From: CAYLYP01 sp964387795
GTDB taxonomy: Bacteria > Bacteroidota > Bacteroidia > Bacteroidales > UBA7960
Assembly: GCA_964387795.1 (NCBI GenBank)
Contig: CAYLYP010000001.1
Location: 94,746-158,745, forward strand
Length of the DNA: 64,000 bases
Direction: 5' to 3'
The notes under the pieces were generated by a model, which worked only from the letters and a program-made list of their open reading frames with translations, did no database searches and was not told where the DNA came from. The translations under genes were made by a program, and so were the position numbers. Of this stretch, positions 24,911 to 35,112 are shown piece by piece. Each line of letters starts with the position of its first letter. Within the stretch, counting starts at the first letter, position 1.

Positions 24911-26221
24911 TTAAAAAACAAAGAAGGGAATGTTTGCTGTGGCAGCGTTATTGTTTTGATCTGTCACATAAACGAATAGCCTGTATGCCCCTTTATTGGA
25001 GGGCGTTTTGAATTTAATTGTATTGATGCCTGCTTCGATGATAAGGCCTTCGATGGTTTCCGGTCTCTTTTCAAAGTCTCCACCATCACTAAGTTCAGTA
25101 GGTTCAGCAAGAATCTCTGCCCTGACTTTCAGGCTTTGCTTGTCAGGATGCTCAATGACAAATGAAGCTGAATAGGCTTTGTTTTTATTGAGTTTAACAT
25201 TATCAAAACGTCCCCCTTTGCCTTCAATTTTGATGTCAAGCATGCGTGGTGCCATGTTTTGAGGCCATTTTCCCGACCAGAAGTATTCCATAACATTAAC
25301 AGCTTCTGTTTTTTCTCCTAGTTCAGTAAACAGGCCGTACCATGAAGGTGTTCTTTCCTGTTTTTGACCCCAAAGAAAGATATAAGAGCCCAGGCAATTT
25401 TTCTGGTCAGCAAGAATTGCTTTTTCATATCTGGCTTTGATGGCATCTGCTTTCTCTGAGGAGGTTTGTTCAATAGGGGAGCCCCATTCAGTAGAAGGCA
25501 TCTCCCAATGGCCGGTAGCGCCCCATTCGGTTACCAGGTAAGGGCCTTTATAACCCGCATCATCAATTCTTTGCTTAAGGTTAATAACATCCCCATACAT
25601 CTGTATGGAAAGGAAATCAATATTCGGACAATTGTTTTTTATGTAATCCACTTCATCTTTGCCTATACCTGCAAGCATTGTTGTTGTTATATGATTTCCA
25701 TCAAGCTCTTTGATCATTTTGGCAATGTCATCAACAGCATCCCATACTTTTTTATTTGTATAGCGAAGATTTAGCTCATTGCCTATGCCCCATCCCAGAA
25801 GGGCAGGATGATCCTTATATTTAAGCACCTCTGCCTTTAATGTATCAAGTTGGGTTGCAACAGCAACAGAATCATTATAATCAAAACCATGACGTTCGCG
25901 GGCAACCTCAAGTCCCATCAATACCATTAGGCCATTTTTCTGTGCCTCATCCAAAACTTCTTTGGCATTATCAGTACGCCATGTCCTGATGGAATTGCCC
26001 TGGTGAAGTGCTACCTTGGCAATTGGACCATACTCACAACCTGCACCTTTTACATAAAATTCTTTTCCGTTTACATACAAGCGGAAAATACTGTCAGTTT
26101 GTTTTAACTCAACCTTTGAAGGCCCTTGCACTGTGGTGTTCCCTTCTTCAGATGCTTTTGGCTTACATGCAAAAAAACCTGTTATGAGGACTGCCATGAA
26201 AATAAGCTTTAGTGTGTTCAT
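24911..26221 (-). CDS. GH158-like endo-beta-1,3-glucanase lipoprotein
   Basis: A 436-residue lipoprotein (lipobox TGFFAC, Cys19). A short linker is followed by a TIM barrel with the two clan GH-A catalytic glutamates: acid/base E149 in WGIGNELN and nucleophile E232 in LVTEWGATG, 83 residues apart. A C-terminal Ig-like domain (about 335-436) follows. The size, barrel plus Ig layout and Glu spacing match my memory of BuGH158 from a Bacteroides uniformis beta-1,3-glucan locus; a plain GH2-type barrel is the alternative. It probably acts at the cell surface on laminarin-type glucan beside the GH16 enzyme. The gene ends at the terminator 24861-24899. Confidence 0.7.
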   Translation of the reverse strand: MNTLKLIFMAVLITGFFACKPKASEEGNTTVQGPSKVELKQTDSIFRLYVNGKEFYVKGAGCEYGPIAKVALHQGNSIRTWRTDNAKEVLDEAQKNGLMVLMGLEVARERHGFDYNDSVAVATQLDTLKAEVLKYKDHPALLGWGIGNELNLRYTNKKVWDAVDDIAKMIKELDGNHITTTMLAGIGKDEVDYIKNNCPNIDFLSIQMYGDVINLKQRIDDAGYKGPYLVTEWGATGHWEMPSTEWGSPIEQTSSEKADAIKARYEKAILADQKNCLGSYIFLWGQKQERTPSWYGLFTELGEKTEAVNVMEYFWSGKWPQNMAPRMLDIKIEGKGGRFDNVKLNKNKAYSASFVIEHPDKQSLKVRAEILAEPTELSDGGDFEKRPETIEGLIIEAGINTIKFKTPSNKGAYRLFVYVTDQNNNAATANIPFFVF

Positions 26222-26313
26222 GTGTTTTGTATTTAATTGTTGGCTCTCATGAATATCTGTAAATCGGTCTGAGGGATTATGATGCTGAAATGTTGATATT
26301 CATTTCCCTACCA

Positions 26314-27879
26314 TCATTTGATGAGTTTTTTCTCAAGTTCTTCAAGTGATTTCCCTTTTGTTTCAGGGATGAATTTCCATACGAAAATCAAGCTTATAAG
26401 GCTGAAGAGCGAATAAATGAGATATGTTGAAGTGGAACCCATCTGCTCTAATTGTACAGGGAATATGGTAGCAACAGAAAAGCTTACTATTGAATTCCAA
26501 AAACCCATTATCGAGATGGCAAGTCCCCTTAGCCTGTTTGGGAAGATTTCGGAGAGCAGGGTCCACATTACCGGTCCCATTGATATTGCAAATGAGGCCA
26601 CAAAAAGGATTAGTCCTATCAATACCCAGATTGAATTTATTGTAATTGAGTGTTTCAGGATTGTTTCCTTGTAGCTGTTATAGGTTTCCTGGCCTACTTT
26701 TTCTTTAACCATTTTGAAGAAGGTTACTTCATTGTCAATTTGCCCATTTTCCAGTGTACTTAAGTTTTGAAGGTTCGTAACATGGATGCTGGAAGCATTA
26801 TTTTGAGAAACTTCTTCCATCAGCGATTTCATTGTTGATTCGTTGATCTGATATTTTGCATTCATAAAAGAAAAACCTACAATGGCAAGGGAGATACATA
26901 TCCCGGTAGCTCCGATATAAAGTAAGGGTTTTCGTCCAAGGCTATCTATTAGGAACATTGCGACAATAGTCATAACAACGTTGGTTACCCCAAGTATTGC
27001 AGCCTGAATAAAAGCAGCATCTTTTCCACCACCTGCCATTTCAAAAATCATTGGGGCATAATAAAATATAGCGTTTATACCTGTGATTTGTTGAAAGAAA
27101 GCAATACCAAAGCCGATAATCAATACGGTTTTCATTTTGGATGAAAAGACATCTGCCCATGAGCCTTTTTCCTGTTTTTTCTCTTCCCTGAGGCTATCAC
27201 TGATTTCTTTAAATTCTATTTCAGATTGTGTGTCTCCGTGTATTTTCTTCAAAACACCAAGTGCTTCATCGTTAAAGCCTTTTTGGATAAGCCAGCGTGG
27301 GCTGCGGGGAACAACATACAGTAATACGAGGTAAATGATAGCAGGAACGGTTTCAACCCCCAGCATAAGCCTCCATTTTAAATCAGGTCCTGCGATGTTT
27401 TGCTGGAAGTAATAGTTTGAAAAGTAAGCAATAGAAATACCTAATACAATGTTGAGCTGGTTGAATGTTACCAGTGTCCCCCGAAGCTTACGGGGTGCAA
27501 TTTCAGCAATGTACATAGGGGCAACAAGGATTGCCATCCCGACACCTAATCCTCCAATAATCCTTGCAACCAGAAAGCTTATGATTTCAGGAGCAAATGC
27601 AGAACCAATGGCACTAACAGCAAAAAGGACTGCTGTCATCCTTAATACCTTACGCCTGCCTAAACGGTCGGCCATCTTGCCGGCGATAATGTTCCCAAGA
27701 ATAGAACCCAGGATTAATGAACTTACAGAGAAACCGATGAGCATTGAGCCGGAGTTCAATCCAAAGGTTTCTTTATAGAAAGGTGTCGCTCCTGAAATTA
27801 CAGCACTGTCAAACCCTAAAAGAAAACCTCCAAGGGCAACAATGAGCGAAATTAGAACTGTATAATACTTTTTTGTCAT
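26314..27879 (-). CDS. MFS sugar porter (XylE/GLUT-like)
   Basis: A 521-residue major facilitator of the sugar porter family with 12 predicted membrane helices. Signatures present are FLLGFDSAVISGA in helix 1, ADRLGRRKVLR between helices 2 and 3, VPRSPRWLI after helix 6, QQITGINAIFYYAP in helix 7 and PETKGKSLEE at the end. The loop between helices 9 and 10 is longer than usual (about 60 residues around ASSIHVTNLQNLSTLENG), as in several Bacteroidota porters. It should carry glucose or a small glucan breakdown product across the inner membrane for the locus. It lies between GH3 and GH158-like genes, all on the minus strand. Confidence 0.93.
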   Translation of the reverse strand: MTKKYYTVLISLIVALGGFLLGFDSAVISGATPFYKETFGLNSGSMLIGFSVSSLILGSILGNIIAGKMADRLGRRKVLRMTAVLFAVSAIGSAFAPEIISFLVARIIGGLGVGMAILVAPMYIAEIAPRKLRGTLVTFNQLNIVLGISIAYFSNYYFQQNIAGPDLKWRLMLGVETVPAIIYLVLLYVVPRSPRWLIQKGFNDEALGVLKKIHGDTQSEIEFKEISDSLREEKKQEKGSWADVFSSKMKTVLIIGFGIAFFQQITGINAIFYYAPMIFEMAGGGKDAAFIQAAILGVTNVVMTIVAMFLIDSLGRKPLLYIGATGICISLAIVGFSFMNAKYQINESTMKSLMEEVSQNNASSIHVTNLQNLSTLENGQIDNEVTFFKMVKEKVGQETYNSYKETILKHSITINSIWVLIGLILFVASFAISMGPVMWTLLSEIFPNRLRGLAISIMGFWNSIVSFSVATIFPVQLEQMGSTSTYLIYSLFSLISLIFVWKFIPETKGKSLEELEKKLIK

Positions 27880-27899
27880 GGTTGAAAGTTCAGTGATTG

Positions 27900-30146
27900 T
27901 TAATTATTTTTTTTTATTTGAAATTCAGATTCAAGTGTTGTTTCAGAGCTTGTCCCAATAAGCAATTGATATGTGCCTTCTTCAACACTGTATATCATTT
28001 CCGGGTTGTGAAACCCTAAGTTCTTTGTTGCGATTTCGAATACCAGTTTTGTTGATTGTCCTGGTGAAAGGGTGATTTTTTTAAAATCCCTTAATTCTTT
28101 TACTGGCCTTACCCTGCTACCAAAATATTGATGGGTATAAACCTGCACAACTTCCGATGCCTCATAATTACCGGTGTTTTTTAAATCTACTGTGAACCTT
28201 AGTGTGTCATCTGCATTGACTACCTGGTTTTCGATGATTAGGTTGCTAAGTTCAAAGGAAGAATATGATAAGCCAAAACCAAATGGGTATAAGGGTTTAT
28301 AGCCATAATCAAGATAATGGGAGGTATTACCAATCGATAATTGTGGTGCTTCAACAGGGATATCATCAAGCTTAACCCAGCTTTTTTCGGTAGCTGGTTT
28401 CCCGGTGTTTTTATGGTTGTAGTAAATAGGGATTTGACCTACATGCCTTGGGAATGTTACAGGGAGTTTTCCACTTGGACTTACCTTGCCTGATAATACA
28501 TTCAAGATTGCAGGTCCTGCCATGGTTCCGGGATGCCATGTGTATAATATTGCGTCCATGTATGGGATTACAGGCTCAATGGTAAGGGGCCTTCCGGCCA
28601 TTATAATCCCAACAACAGGGGTTGATGCCTGCGAAAGGATATTTAATAATTCGTTCTGGGCGCCAGGGAGGCTGATGTCGGCAAGGCAATGGGATTCGCC
28701 TGAAAGAATAGATTCTTCCCCGATAAAAGCTAAAATGAGGTCTGACTTCCTGGCATCAGCAATTAATTGTTGTTTGTTCTGTATGTTTTTTGATCTGCTG
28801 ATATCTAAAGCTCTATGGTAATAAAGCTTTATGCCTTTTTCTTTGGCGTATTGGGTAATAGCCTGAAGGGAGCTTATTGAGTTTTCTTTTTTCCCGTCAA
28901 ATATCCAGGTGCCCAGTTGGTCATGGGGTGCATCAGCTAAAGGCCCCACGATGGTAATGCTTTTTACATCACTTTTTATTGGAAGGATGTTATTGTTTTT
29001 GAGCAAAACAAAGCTTTCCTCAGCAAGCTTCTGTGATATCTCAAGATGTTTGCTGTTAAGTAACTCAGGGAATTCGTTTTTATCCGGGAAAGGATTGTCA
29101 AACAATCCCAATTGGAATTTAAGTCTAAGGATACGCCTTACCGAATTGTCGATATCTTCAACAGATATTTTGCCTTCTTTGATTAGCTCTGTTAGATGCG
29201 ACTCATAAGCTTTGCTGGCCATTTCCATATCAACGCCTGCATTTATGGCCTGAAGGGCAGCTTGTTTATTATCGGGCATATAGCCATGGGTAACCATTTG
29301 GGTCAATGATTCCCAGTCGGTGAGCACAACACCATTAAAAGCCCAGTTGTTCCTAAGGTTTTCTTTAATAAGCTGTATGTTCCCGGTAGCGGGGATCCCA
29401 TTGATGTCGTTGAAGGAAGTCATGATACTGGCAGCCCCTGCATCGATACATTGTTTAAAAGGAGGGAGGATAATATCAAAAAGGTCGTTATCAGGAATAG
29501 GTGTGGTATTGTAGTCACGCCCTCCTTCAGCCCAGCCATATCCGGCATAATGTTTAACGCAGGCAGCCATTGCAGTGGGGTGGGAGAGATCGTTCCCCTG
29601 AAAGCCTCGAACGACTGCTGCTCCAAATTGCCCATTTAATAAAGCATCTTCACCAAAGCTTTCAGCAATCCTTCCCCATCGTGGGTCGCGGGTAACATCT
29701 ACCATTGGGCAGAAAGCCCAGCGGATACCTTGTGAAGTGGCTTCTACGGCTGCGATATGTGAAGCCTGCTCCACAAGATTTGTGTTCCAACTGGCGGCTT
29801 GCCCTAAGGGTATGGGCATGATAGTCCTGAATCCGTGAACCACATCACGGCCAATCAACAATGGAATTCCTAAGCGGCTTTTTTCTATTGCTGTTTTTTG
29901 TAGTTCAACAATTTTTTCAGGATTTATTTCATTGATCACTGAACCTACTTTGCCTTGCTTTATCAATTCGTTCAGGTCTGGAGTATCTCCATTTTTCTGA
30001 ACCATTTGACCAATCTTCTCTTCAAGGGTCATTTGAGAAAGAAGGGTTTCAATCCTTTCTTCAGTCTTGTCTTTTTCTTGCTGGCAGGCAACAAGAATAA
30101 GCCATGAAAAGAGCAAAAAACCGGGTAGGTGAAGATGGAGTTTCAT
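27900..30146 (-). CDS. GH3 beta-glucosidase, lipoprotein (BglX type)
   Basis: A 748-residue GH3 enzyme with a lipoprotein signal (LILVAC, Cys21). It carries the full three-domain form: TIM barrel with LLIGRDVVHGFRT, DPRWGRIAESFGED, KHYAGYG and the nucleophile motif NGVVLTDWES (D277); the sandwich domain with FIGEESILSGE; and the fibronectin III-like end. It is only distantly similar to the other GH3 in this locus, so the two may differ in linkage or chain-length preference. It stands 20 bases before the sugar porter, implying co-transcription. Upstream lies a structured 250-base gap after susD. Confidence 0.93.
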   Translation of the reverse strand: MKLHLHLPGFLLFSWLILVACQQEKDKTEERIETLLSQMTLEEKIGQMVQKNGDTPDLNELIKQGKVGSVINEINPEKIVELQKTAIEKSRLGIPLLIGRDVVHGFRTIMPIPLGQAASWNTNLVEQASHIAAVEATSQGIRWAFCPMVDVTRDPRWGRIAESFGEDALLNGQFGAAVVRGFQGNDLSHPTAMAACVKHYAGYGWAEGGRDYNTTPIPDNDLFDIILPPFKQCIDAGAASIMTSFNDINGIPATGNIQLIKENLRNNWAFNGVVLTDWESLTQMVTHGYMPDNKQAALQAINAGVDMEMASKAYESHLTELIKEGKISVEDIDNSVRRILRLKFQLGLFDNPFPDKNEFPELLNSKHLEISQKLAEESFVLLKNNNILPIKSDVKSITIVGPLADAPHDQLGTWIFDGKKENSISSLQAITQYAKEKGIKLYYHRALDISRSKNIQNKQQLIADARKSDLILAFIGEESILSGESHCLADISLPGAQNELLNILSQASTPVVGIIMAGRPLTIEPVIPYMDAILYTWHPGTMAGPAILNVLSGKVSPSGKLPVTFPRHVGQIPIYYNHKNTGKPATEKSWVKLDDIPVEAPQLSIGNTSHYLDYGYKPLYPFGFGLSYSSFELSNLIIENQVVNADDTLRFTVDLKNTGNYEASEVVQVYTHQYFGSRVRPVKELRDFKKITLSPGQSTKLVFEIATKNLGFHNPEMIYSVEEGTYQLLIGTSSETTLESEFQIKKNN

Positions 30147-30248
30147 TTGTTAAAAAAAATTGATTATTGGCAAGACTTTCTTTGGGATAGACGTGCTATC
30201 CTTTAATAGGTGTTCTTTAGTGAAATGGATAATATTGTTCCCTGAGCC

Positions 30249-30380
30249 GGGTAACCTGACAAAGGTCAGGTCACCCGATAGGGTGTGGTAAAATGAGGCC
30301 TGTTCAGTGAAAGCTAATATTTGAAAAGAGTGAATTGTTCATAAAAGCGTGCATTCAAGGTAATACGATCTGAACAGGCC
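30249..30380 (-). promoter_or_regulatory. Paired hairpins between susD and the GH3 gene
   Basis: A perfect 11-bp inverted repeat (GGCCTGTTCAG 30297-30307 and CTGAACAGGCC 30370-30380) is followed on the minus strand by a 12-bp stem (30249-30260 with 30265-30276, one mismatch). No long T-run follows either, so they are better explained as RNA stems that stop or protect the susCD message than as simple terminators. Confidence 0.5.
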
Positions 30381-30396
30381 CATTTTTTAAGATGCT

Positions 30397-31953
30397 TTAG
30401 TAACCGTCATTTTGAACAAATACGCCACCTGACAAATTGATTTCAGCCTGAGGGATAGGAAGGAAACCTTTGGTTAATGGTTTGAACGTTACATCAAACA
30501 GGATCTGGTCGCCAATATAGTTTGGTCCTCTTTCCCCTGAAACGGTAAACGTTTGACTTGCATAACTAACGCCCCTGCGCAATACATCAAAATATCTGAT
30601 CCCTTCAAGAGAAAGCTCAAGCCTTCTTTCTTTCAGGATGTTATCGAGTGTAGCAGTAACACTTGGTAAACCAACCCTGTCCCTAACCCTGTCAAGATAG
30701 TCCTGTGCGTTAGGACTTCCCAGCTCGGCAGCCATAAGCAGGACATCTGAAAACCTGATAACCCTGTGGTTGCAAGTCCTGTTTAGTTCAAACTGGCCAT
30801 CAGCACCCCAGTGTTCAGCGTCAGAGGTGTATTTTCTTGAGAAATAACCTGTGTGTTGGAAACCGGTGGTAAGAACACCATCCAGGTCTTCCTGCTTAAC
30901 AATTGTATATTGGAATCGTGGATCATCCTCAAGTTCTTCGACAAGACGTTGGCTTACTGTACAAAAGCTCCAGCCTCTGTTCCAGTTATCAGAACCTGCT
31001 ACCCTTGGGCCATTCATCTGTGCAGAAAGGTTACCATTTCCTCCTCTTACATAGTTCCAATCCCACCATGCAGGGGTATCGCCATAAGAGATTTCAAATA
31101 CGGATTCAATACCAAATTCACCAGCGAGTTTAAAGTTCATTGAATAATCATCAAAGAGGTCATGCCCACTGTTCTGGATTAAATCTTCAAGTTGTTGAAG
31201 GACATAAGCCTGGTCAACAACGATGTTCCCGGCTTGCATATTACCGCCGTAAACGCCATTGAAAAAGAGGAAAGTCCTGGCAAGCAATCCTTGTGCAGCC
31301 CATTTGGTAACGCGGCCTCCCTCTTCTGTTGGCAGAGTTTCAGGAAGGTCAGGGATTGCTTCAACAAGGTCAAGTGCAATCTGGTTATATACTTCCTGGG
31401 GGGAAACCTGTTCCTGTGTGTATTCAGAAGTGCTCTTGATGGTTTCGGTCAGTAAGGGAATATTTTCAAAAAACCTTACAAGTTCCAGATAAAAATACGC
31501 CCTCAGAAACTTAGCTTCTGCTTTTGTCCTTGTCTTAAATTCATCTGTTGAAGTGGTCCCGTCAATAATCTCAAGAAAGAGATTTGCCCTGTAAATACCA
31601 ATATAGTTTTTAATCCATATTGAATGGGCAATCTTGCTTGTAGGAGGGATATTGAACATGTTGAATTCATTTTCATCAAGGCCATCATTGGCATCTGAGC
31701 CACCTGCATAGGCATCGTCGGATAAGATATCAGACATTGTAACAAAAGGGGCCCATGAAACACCTGGGGATTCCTGATATTTTACTGCATCATAAACTGC
31801 TACAAGCGCTTGAAATGCCTGGTCTTGTGTCTGGTAAAAATTGGATGATACTTCCCTGTCTAATGGTTTAAGATCAAGGAAATCCTCACTGCATGCATTG
31901 AAAAGGAATATGACAAGCAGTGCTTTAACTGTTTTTATAATACTATTTCTCAT
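30397..31953 (-). CDS. SusD/RagB family glycan-binding lipoprotein
   Basis: A 518-residue surface lipoprotein (lipobox FLFNAC, Cys21) of the SusD family. It has the usual start CSEDFLDLKPLDREVSSNFY, the TPR-rich core with AKFLRAYFYLELVRFF, and the C-terminal RLELSLEGIRYFDVLRRG. SusD proteins form the lid on the SusC barrel and bind the oligosaccharide. The order SusC-SusD with a gap of 16 bases is standard. The ligand is inferred to be beta-1,3-glucan from the neighbouring GH16, GH158-like, GH3 and phosphorylase genes. Confidence 0.96.
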   Translation of the reverse strand: MRNSIIKTVKALLVIFLFNACSEDFLDLKPLDREVSSNFYQTQDQAFQALVAVYDAVKYQESPGVSWAPFVTMSDILSDDAYAGGSDANDGLDENEFNMFNIPPTSKIAHSIWIKNYIGIYRANLFLEIIDGTTSTDEFKTRTKAEAKFLRAYFYLELVRFFENIPLLTETIKSTSEYTQEQVSPQEVYNQIALDLVEAIPDLPETLPTEEGGRVTKWAAQGLLARTFLFFNGVYGGNMQAGNIVVDQAYVLQQLEDLIQNSGHDLFDDYSMNFKLAGEFGIESVFEISYGDTPAWWDWNYVRGGNGNLSAQMNGPRVAGSDNWNRGWSFCTVSQRLVEELEDDPRFQYTIVKQEDLDGVLTTGFQHTGYFSRKYTSDAEHWGADGQFELNRTCNHRVIRFSDVLLMAAELGSPNAQDYLDRVRDRVGLPSVTATLDNILKERRLELSLEGIRYFDVLRRGVSYASQTFTVSGERGPNYIGDQILFDVTFKPLTKGFLPIPQAEINLSGGVFVQNDGY

Positions 31954-31969
31954 GATTTGCAGTGTTTAA

Positions 31970-34900
31970 TTAAAATGTTACTGTGGTTCCCAAACGGAAA
32001 GTCCTTGCCTGAGGATAAATCCCTCTGTCAATGGCAATATCGAATGAATTCAATGCACCAATTTCCGGGTCAGCACCAGTATAGTTTGTTAAAGTATAAA
32101 GATTCTCGGCTGAGATGTAAATTCTCCATTTTGAAACATGGATAGATTCAAGGAAGTTTTTAGGGAGGTTATAACCTATCTGGATGTTTTTCAACCTGGC
32201 ATAAGAACCATCCTCAATATAAAGGTCTGAAATCCTGTTATTGTTGTTGGTATCAGTCCATGTAAAACGAGGTGTTGAATTAGAAGTGCCTTCACCTGTC
32301 CAGCGATCTAATATTGATGCAGGCAGGTTGGTCATCCTTAGGTCATTTCTGAACATCCCGTTGAATATCTCATTTCCATAAGTTCCTGTAATCAGGAAGC
32401 CGAGGTCAAAGTTTTTATAATCAAAATTTGCAGTAAACCCAAAATTCCAATCGGGAGTAGGACTACCGATCATGGTCAGGTCTTTTTCGTTGAGTTCCCC
32501 GTCATCATTAACATCCACAAAGCGTACATCGCCAGGCTGTGCATTAGGTTGAAGCACTTCTCCTGTTGAACCGATATGCTGATATACTTCAGCTAAGTTT
32601 TGGAAGATTCCATCAGTTTTATACCCATAGAAGTAAGCTATAGGATAACCAACTTCTGAACGGGTTACTGTTCCTGCTACTGCCCAATCAGCTCCATCAA
32701 TAATACCTGTGGTATTACCTATTTTAGTCATTTTATTTACGTTAAAGGCAGCATTGAGCCCAACGGCATAGTTTAAGGTTTTTCCATTATTCCTCCAGTT
32801 GAGGGACATTTCCAAGCCTTTGTTACTAACACTTCCCACATTTGAATAAGGAGGATCGTTACCCACATGGGCAGGGATTGGGATTCTTTCCAACAAACCT
32901 TCAGTGTTTTTAGTATAAAAGTCGAAGGTAGCTATCAGGCGGTTATTGAACAATCCAAGGTCGATTGCAATATCCCATTGCCCTGTTGCTTCCCAATGTA
33001 TACCTTCGTTTTCAATGTAAGCAGGAGATGCACCAAAAACATATCCGCCACCGAAAATATATCCCCGGCTTTTGTCAATCGTTGAGAGGAATGAATAATT
33101 CCCAATCCTGTCGTTTCCATTAATACCATAAGTAGCCCTTATTTTTACAAGATCCAGGTTGTTGATTACAGGGAAGAATTTTTCTTCACTGATAATCCAG
33201 GAGACACCAATGGATGGGAAATTACCAAAGCGGTTGTTCGCTCCAAATTTTGAAGAACCATCACGCCTAAAGATAGCTGTTAAGGAATATCGGTTTTGAT
33301 AGTCGTAGGTGATCCTTGCAAATCCTGAAAGCCATGTCTCTTCGTATGCGCCGCCTGTGGCTTTCCATGCGGTATCAGTTGCCATATTAAGGTAACCCTG
33401 CTCCGGGTCTATAATGATGGCACCTGCATTAAAACCGTATAAGTTTTCAAAATTATATTTTGATGCGGAAGTTCCAATAAGGGCTGAAAAGTTATGATCC
33501 CCTATTTTTCTTGAATAGGATAGTGTGTTTTCCCACTGCCATTTAAAATCTCTTTCAATTGTTTTGGAAACAGATGTCTTTTCTGTATTAAGCTGGGCAT
33601 CATTCAGATAAAACAAAGGCCTGTATGAATCAATGGTTAAGTAGGAAAATTCAATCCCTGCATTTGTGTTTAACTTAAGGCCTTTAATAATTTCAAGGTC
33701 TGCAAAGAAATTTCCAAGCAGCCAGTCAGTCTTTGATTTTCCATTTTGTAATTCAAGTAAAGCTAGCGGGTTGATAATCTCAGCTCCAATATTTTCAGAG
33801 ATCCCGTAAACCTGTCCATCCGCAGTTGTTACAACTGGCTCGGTGGAATATGGATAGGTGTTTAATATGGCCTGGTCTTCCATGTAAACGGGTGTTAAGG
33901 GATCAAGGTTTAAAGCACTGCTGTATGCCCCGTTAAATGATTGGTTGCTTTCAATACCCCTACTGTTTATCTGAGAATAATTAATGTTGGCTCCAACATT
34001 AAGGGCATTGTTCATTTTATGGCGTGTGTTTAACCTGGCTGTTATCCTGTCGAACATTGATTTTTCTCCCCCAATAATACCTTGTTGGGAGAAATAATTC
34101 ACTGAAGAATTAAATGTGGTTTTTTCGTCCCCGCCTTCAAATGCGATATCATGGCTAAGAATTGGTGCATTTTTTTGAAACAACAAGCTTTGCCAGTCTG
34201 TGTTGTACTTTTGAATTTCATTGGCATCAAAAGGTTCTGTTTGGCCTGCATTCCTTGCCCCTTCGTTCATCATCATCACATACTCATCTGCATTGAGCAG
34301 TTTGATTGTTTTGGCTACATTCTGGATTCCCTGATAGCCTGAGTATGTGACCCTCATTTTTCCTTTTGAGCCTGGGTTTGTTGTTATCAAAACAACACCA
34401 TTTGCACCCCTGGCACCATAAATTGCACATGATGCTGCGTCTTTTAATACATCTATGGATTCAATATCACTTGAATTTAAAAATTCAATACTTCCAACTA
34501 CGAATCCATCAACAACATAAAGTGGTCTTGAATCACCTGTTGTACCAGTGCCCCTGACAATAATAGTGGGTGCTTCTCCCGGCTGTCCTGAACGATTTGT
34601 TACCTGGACTCCGGCTGCCCTTCCCTGAAGGGCTTGCTCTGCCCGCAAAATAGGGATTGATTTGATTTCTTCTGATTTTACGCTTGCAATTGCTCCGGTA
34701 ACAACTTTTTTCTTCTGACTGCCATAACCAATTACCACAAACTCATCAAAAGTTGTGATGTCATAGTATAAATCTATGTTTTTGGTAACTGTTTCTCCCT
34801 GTGCAATGGTTATTTCAACTTCTTCTGTTGTGTAACCCACGAAGCTATATTCAACAATAAACTTCCCTGGATTTAGTGATACCTGATAATAACCATTCAG

Positions 34901-35068
34901 GTCGGTAACTGTTCCTGTTGTTGTGCCTTTAATCTTTATGTTGGCGCCGGGCAGTGTTTCTCCTGATAAATGATCTTTAATCACTCCCTTCAGGATCTGC
35001 CCCTGAGCGGTTGAAATACTTAGTATTCCTGTGAAAAGAAACAAAAAGTATAGAAATCTTTTTTTCAT
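31970..35068 (-). CDS. SusC/RagA TonB-linked outer-membrane transporter
   Basis: A 1032-residue TonB-dependent transporter. In order: signal peptide (MKKRFLYFLFLFTGILSIS), carboxypeptidase-regulatory-like domain (about 28-110, LSGETLPGANIKIKGTTTGT), plug domain with RAEQALQGRAAGVQVTNRSG and the SusC signature PLYVVDGFVVGSIEFLNSSD then VLKDAASCAIYGARGANGVV, and a 22-strand barrel ending GIYPQARTFRLGTTVTF with the aromatic C-terminus needed for outer-membrane insertion. It imports oligosaccharides captured by SusD. No N-terminal STN domain is present, so control by an anti-sigma factor is unlikely, in line with the separate regulator gene at 38219. Confidence 0.96.
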   Translation of the reverse strand: MKKRFLYFLFLFTGILSISTAQGQILKGVIKDHLSGETLPGANIKIKGTTTGTVTDLNGYYQVSLNPGKFIVEYSFVGYTTEEVEITIAQGETVTKNIDLYYDITTFDEFVVIGYGSQKKKVVTGAIASVKSEEIKSIPILRAEQALQGRAAGVQVTNRSGQPGEAPTIIVRGTGTTGDSRPLYVVDGFVVGSIEFLNSSDIESIDVLKDAASCAIYGARGANGVVLITTNPGSKGKMRVTYSGYQGIQNVAKTIKLLNADEYVMMMNEGARNAGQTEPFDANEIQKYNTDWQSLLFQKNAPILSHDIAFEGGDEKTTFNSSVNYFSQQGIIGGEKSMFDRITARLNTRHKMNNALNVGANINYSQINSRGIESNQSFNGAYSSALNLDPLTPVYMEDQAILNTYPYSTEPVVTTADGQVYGISENIGAEIINPLALLELQNGKSKTDWLLGNFFADLEIIKGLKLNTNAGIEFSYLTIDSYRPLFYLNDAQLNTEKTSVSKTIERDFKWQWENTLSYSRKIGDHNFSALIGTSASKYNFENLYGFNAGAIIIDPEQGYLNMATDTAWKATGGAYEETWLSGFARITYDYQNRYSLTAIFRRDGSSKFGANNRFGNFPSIGVSWIISEEKFFPVINNLDLVKIRATYGINGNDRIGNYSFLSTIDKSRGYIFGGGYVFGASPAYIENEGIHWEATGQWDIAIDLGLFNNRLIATFDFYTKNTEGLLERIPIPAHVGNDPPYSNVGSVSNKGLEMSLNWRNNGKTLNYAVGLNAAFNVNKMTKIGNTTGIIDGADWAVAGTVTRSEVGYPIAYFYGYKTDGIFQNLAEVYQHIGSTGEVLQPNAQPGDVRFVDVNDDGELNEKDLTMIGSPTPDWNFGFTANFDYKNFDLGFLITGTYGNEIFNGMFRNDLRMTNLPASILDRWTGEGTSNSTPRFTWTDTNNNNRISDLYIEDGSYARLKNIQIGYNLPKNFLESIHVSKWRIYISAENLYTLTNYTGADPEIGALNSFDIAIDRGIYPQARTFRLGTTVTF

Positions 35069-35112
35069 GTGATTAGAATTTTTTTCGTTAGGTTTCCTTA
35101 TCTCAGGCTATG

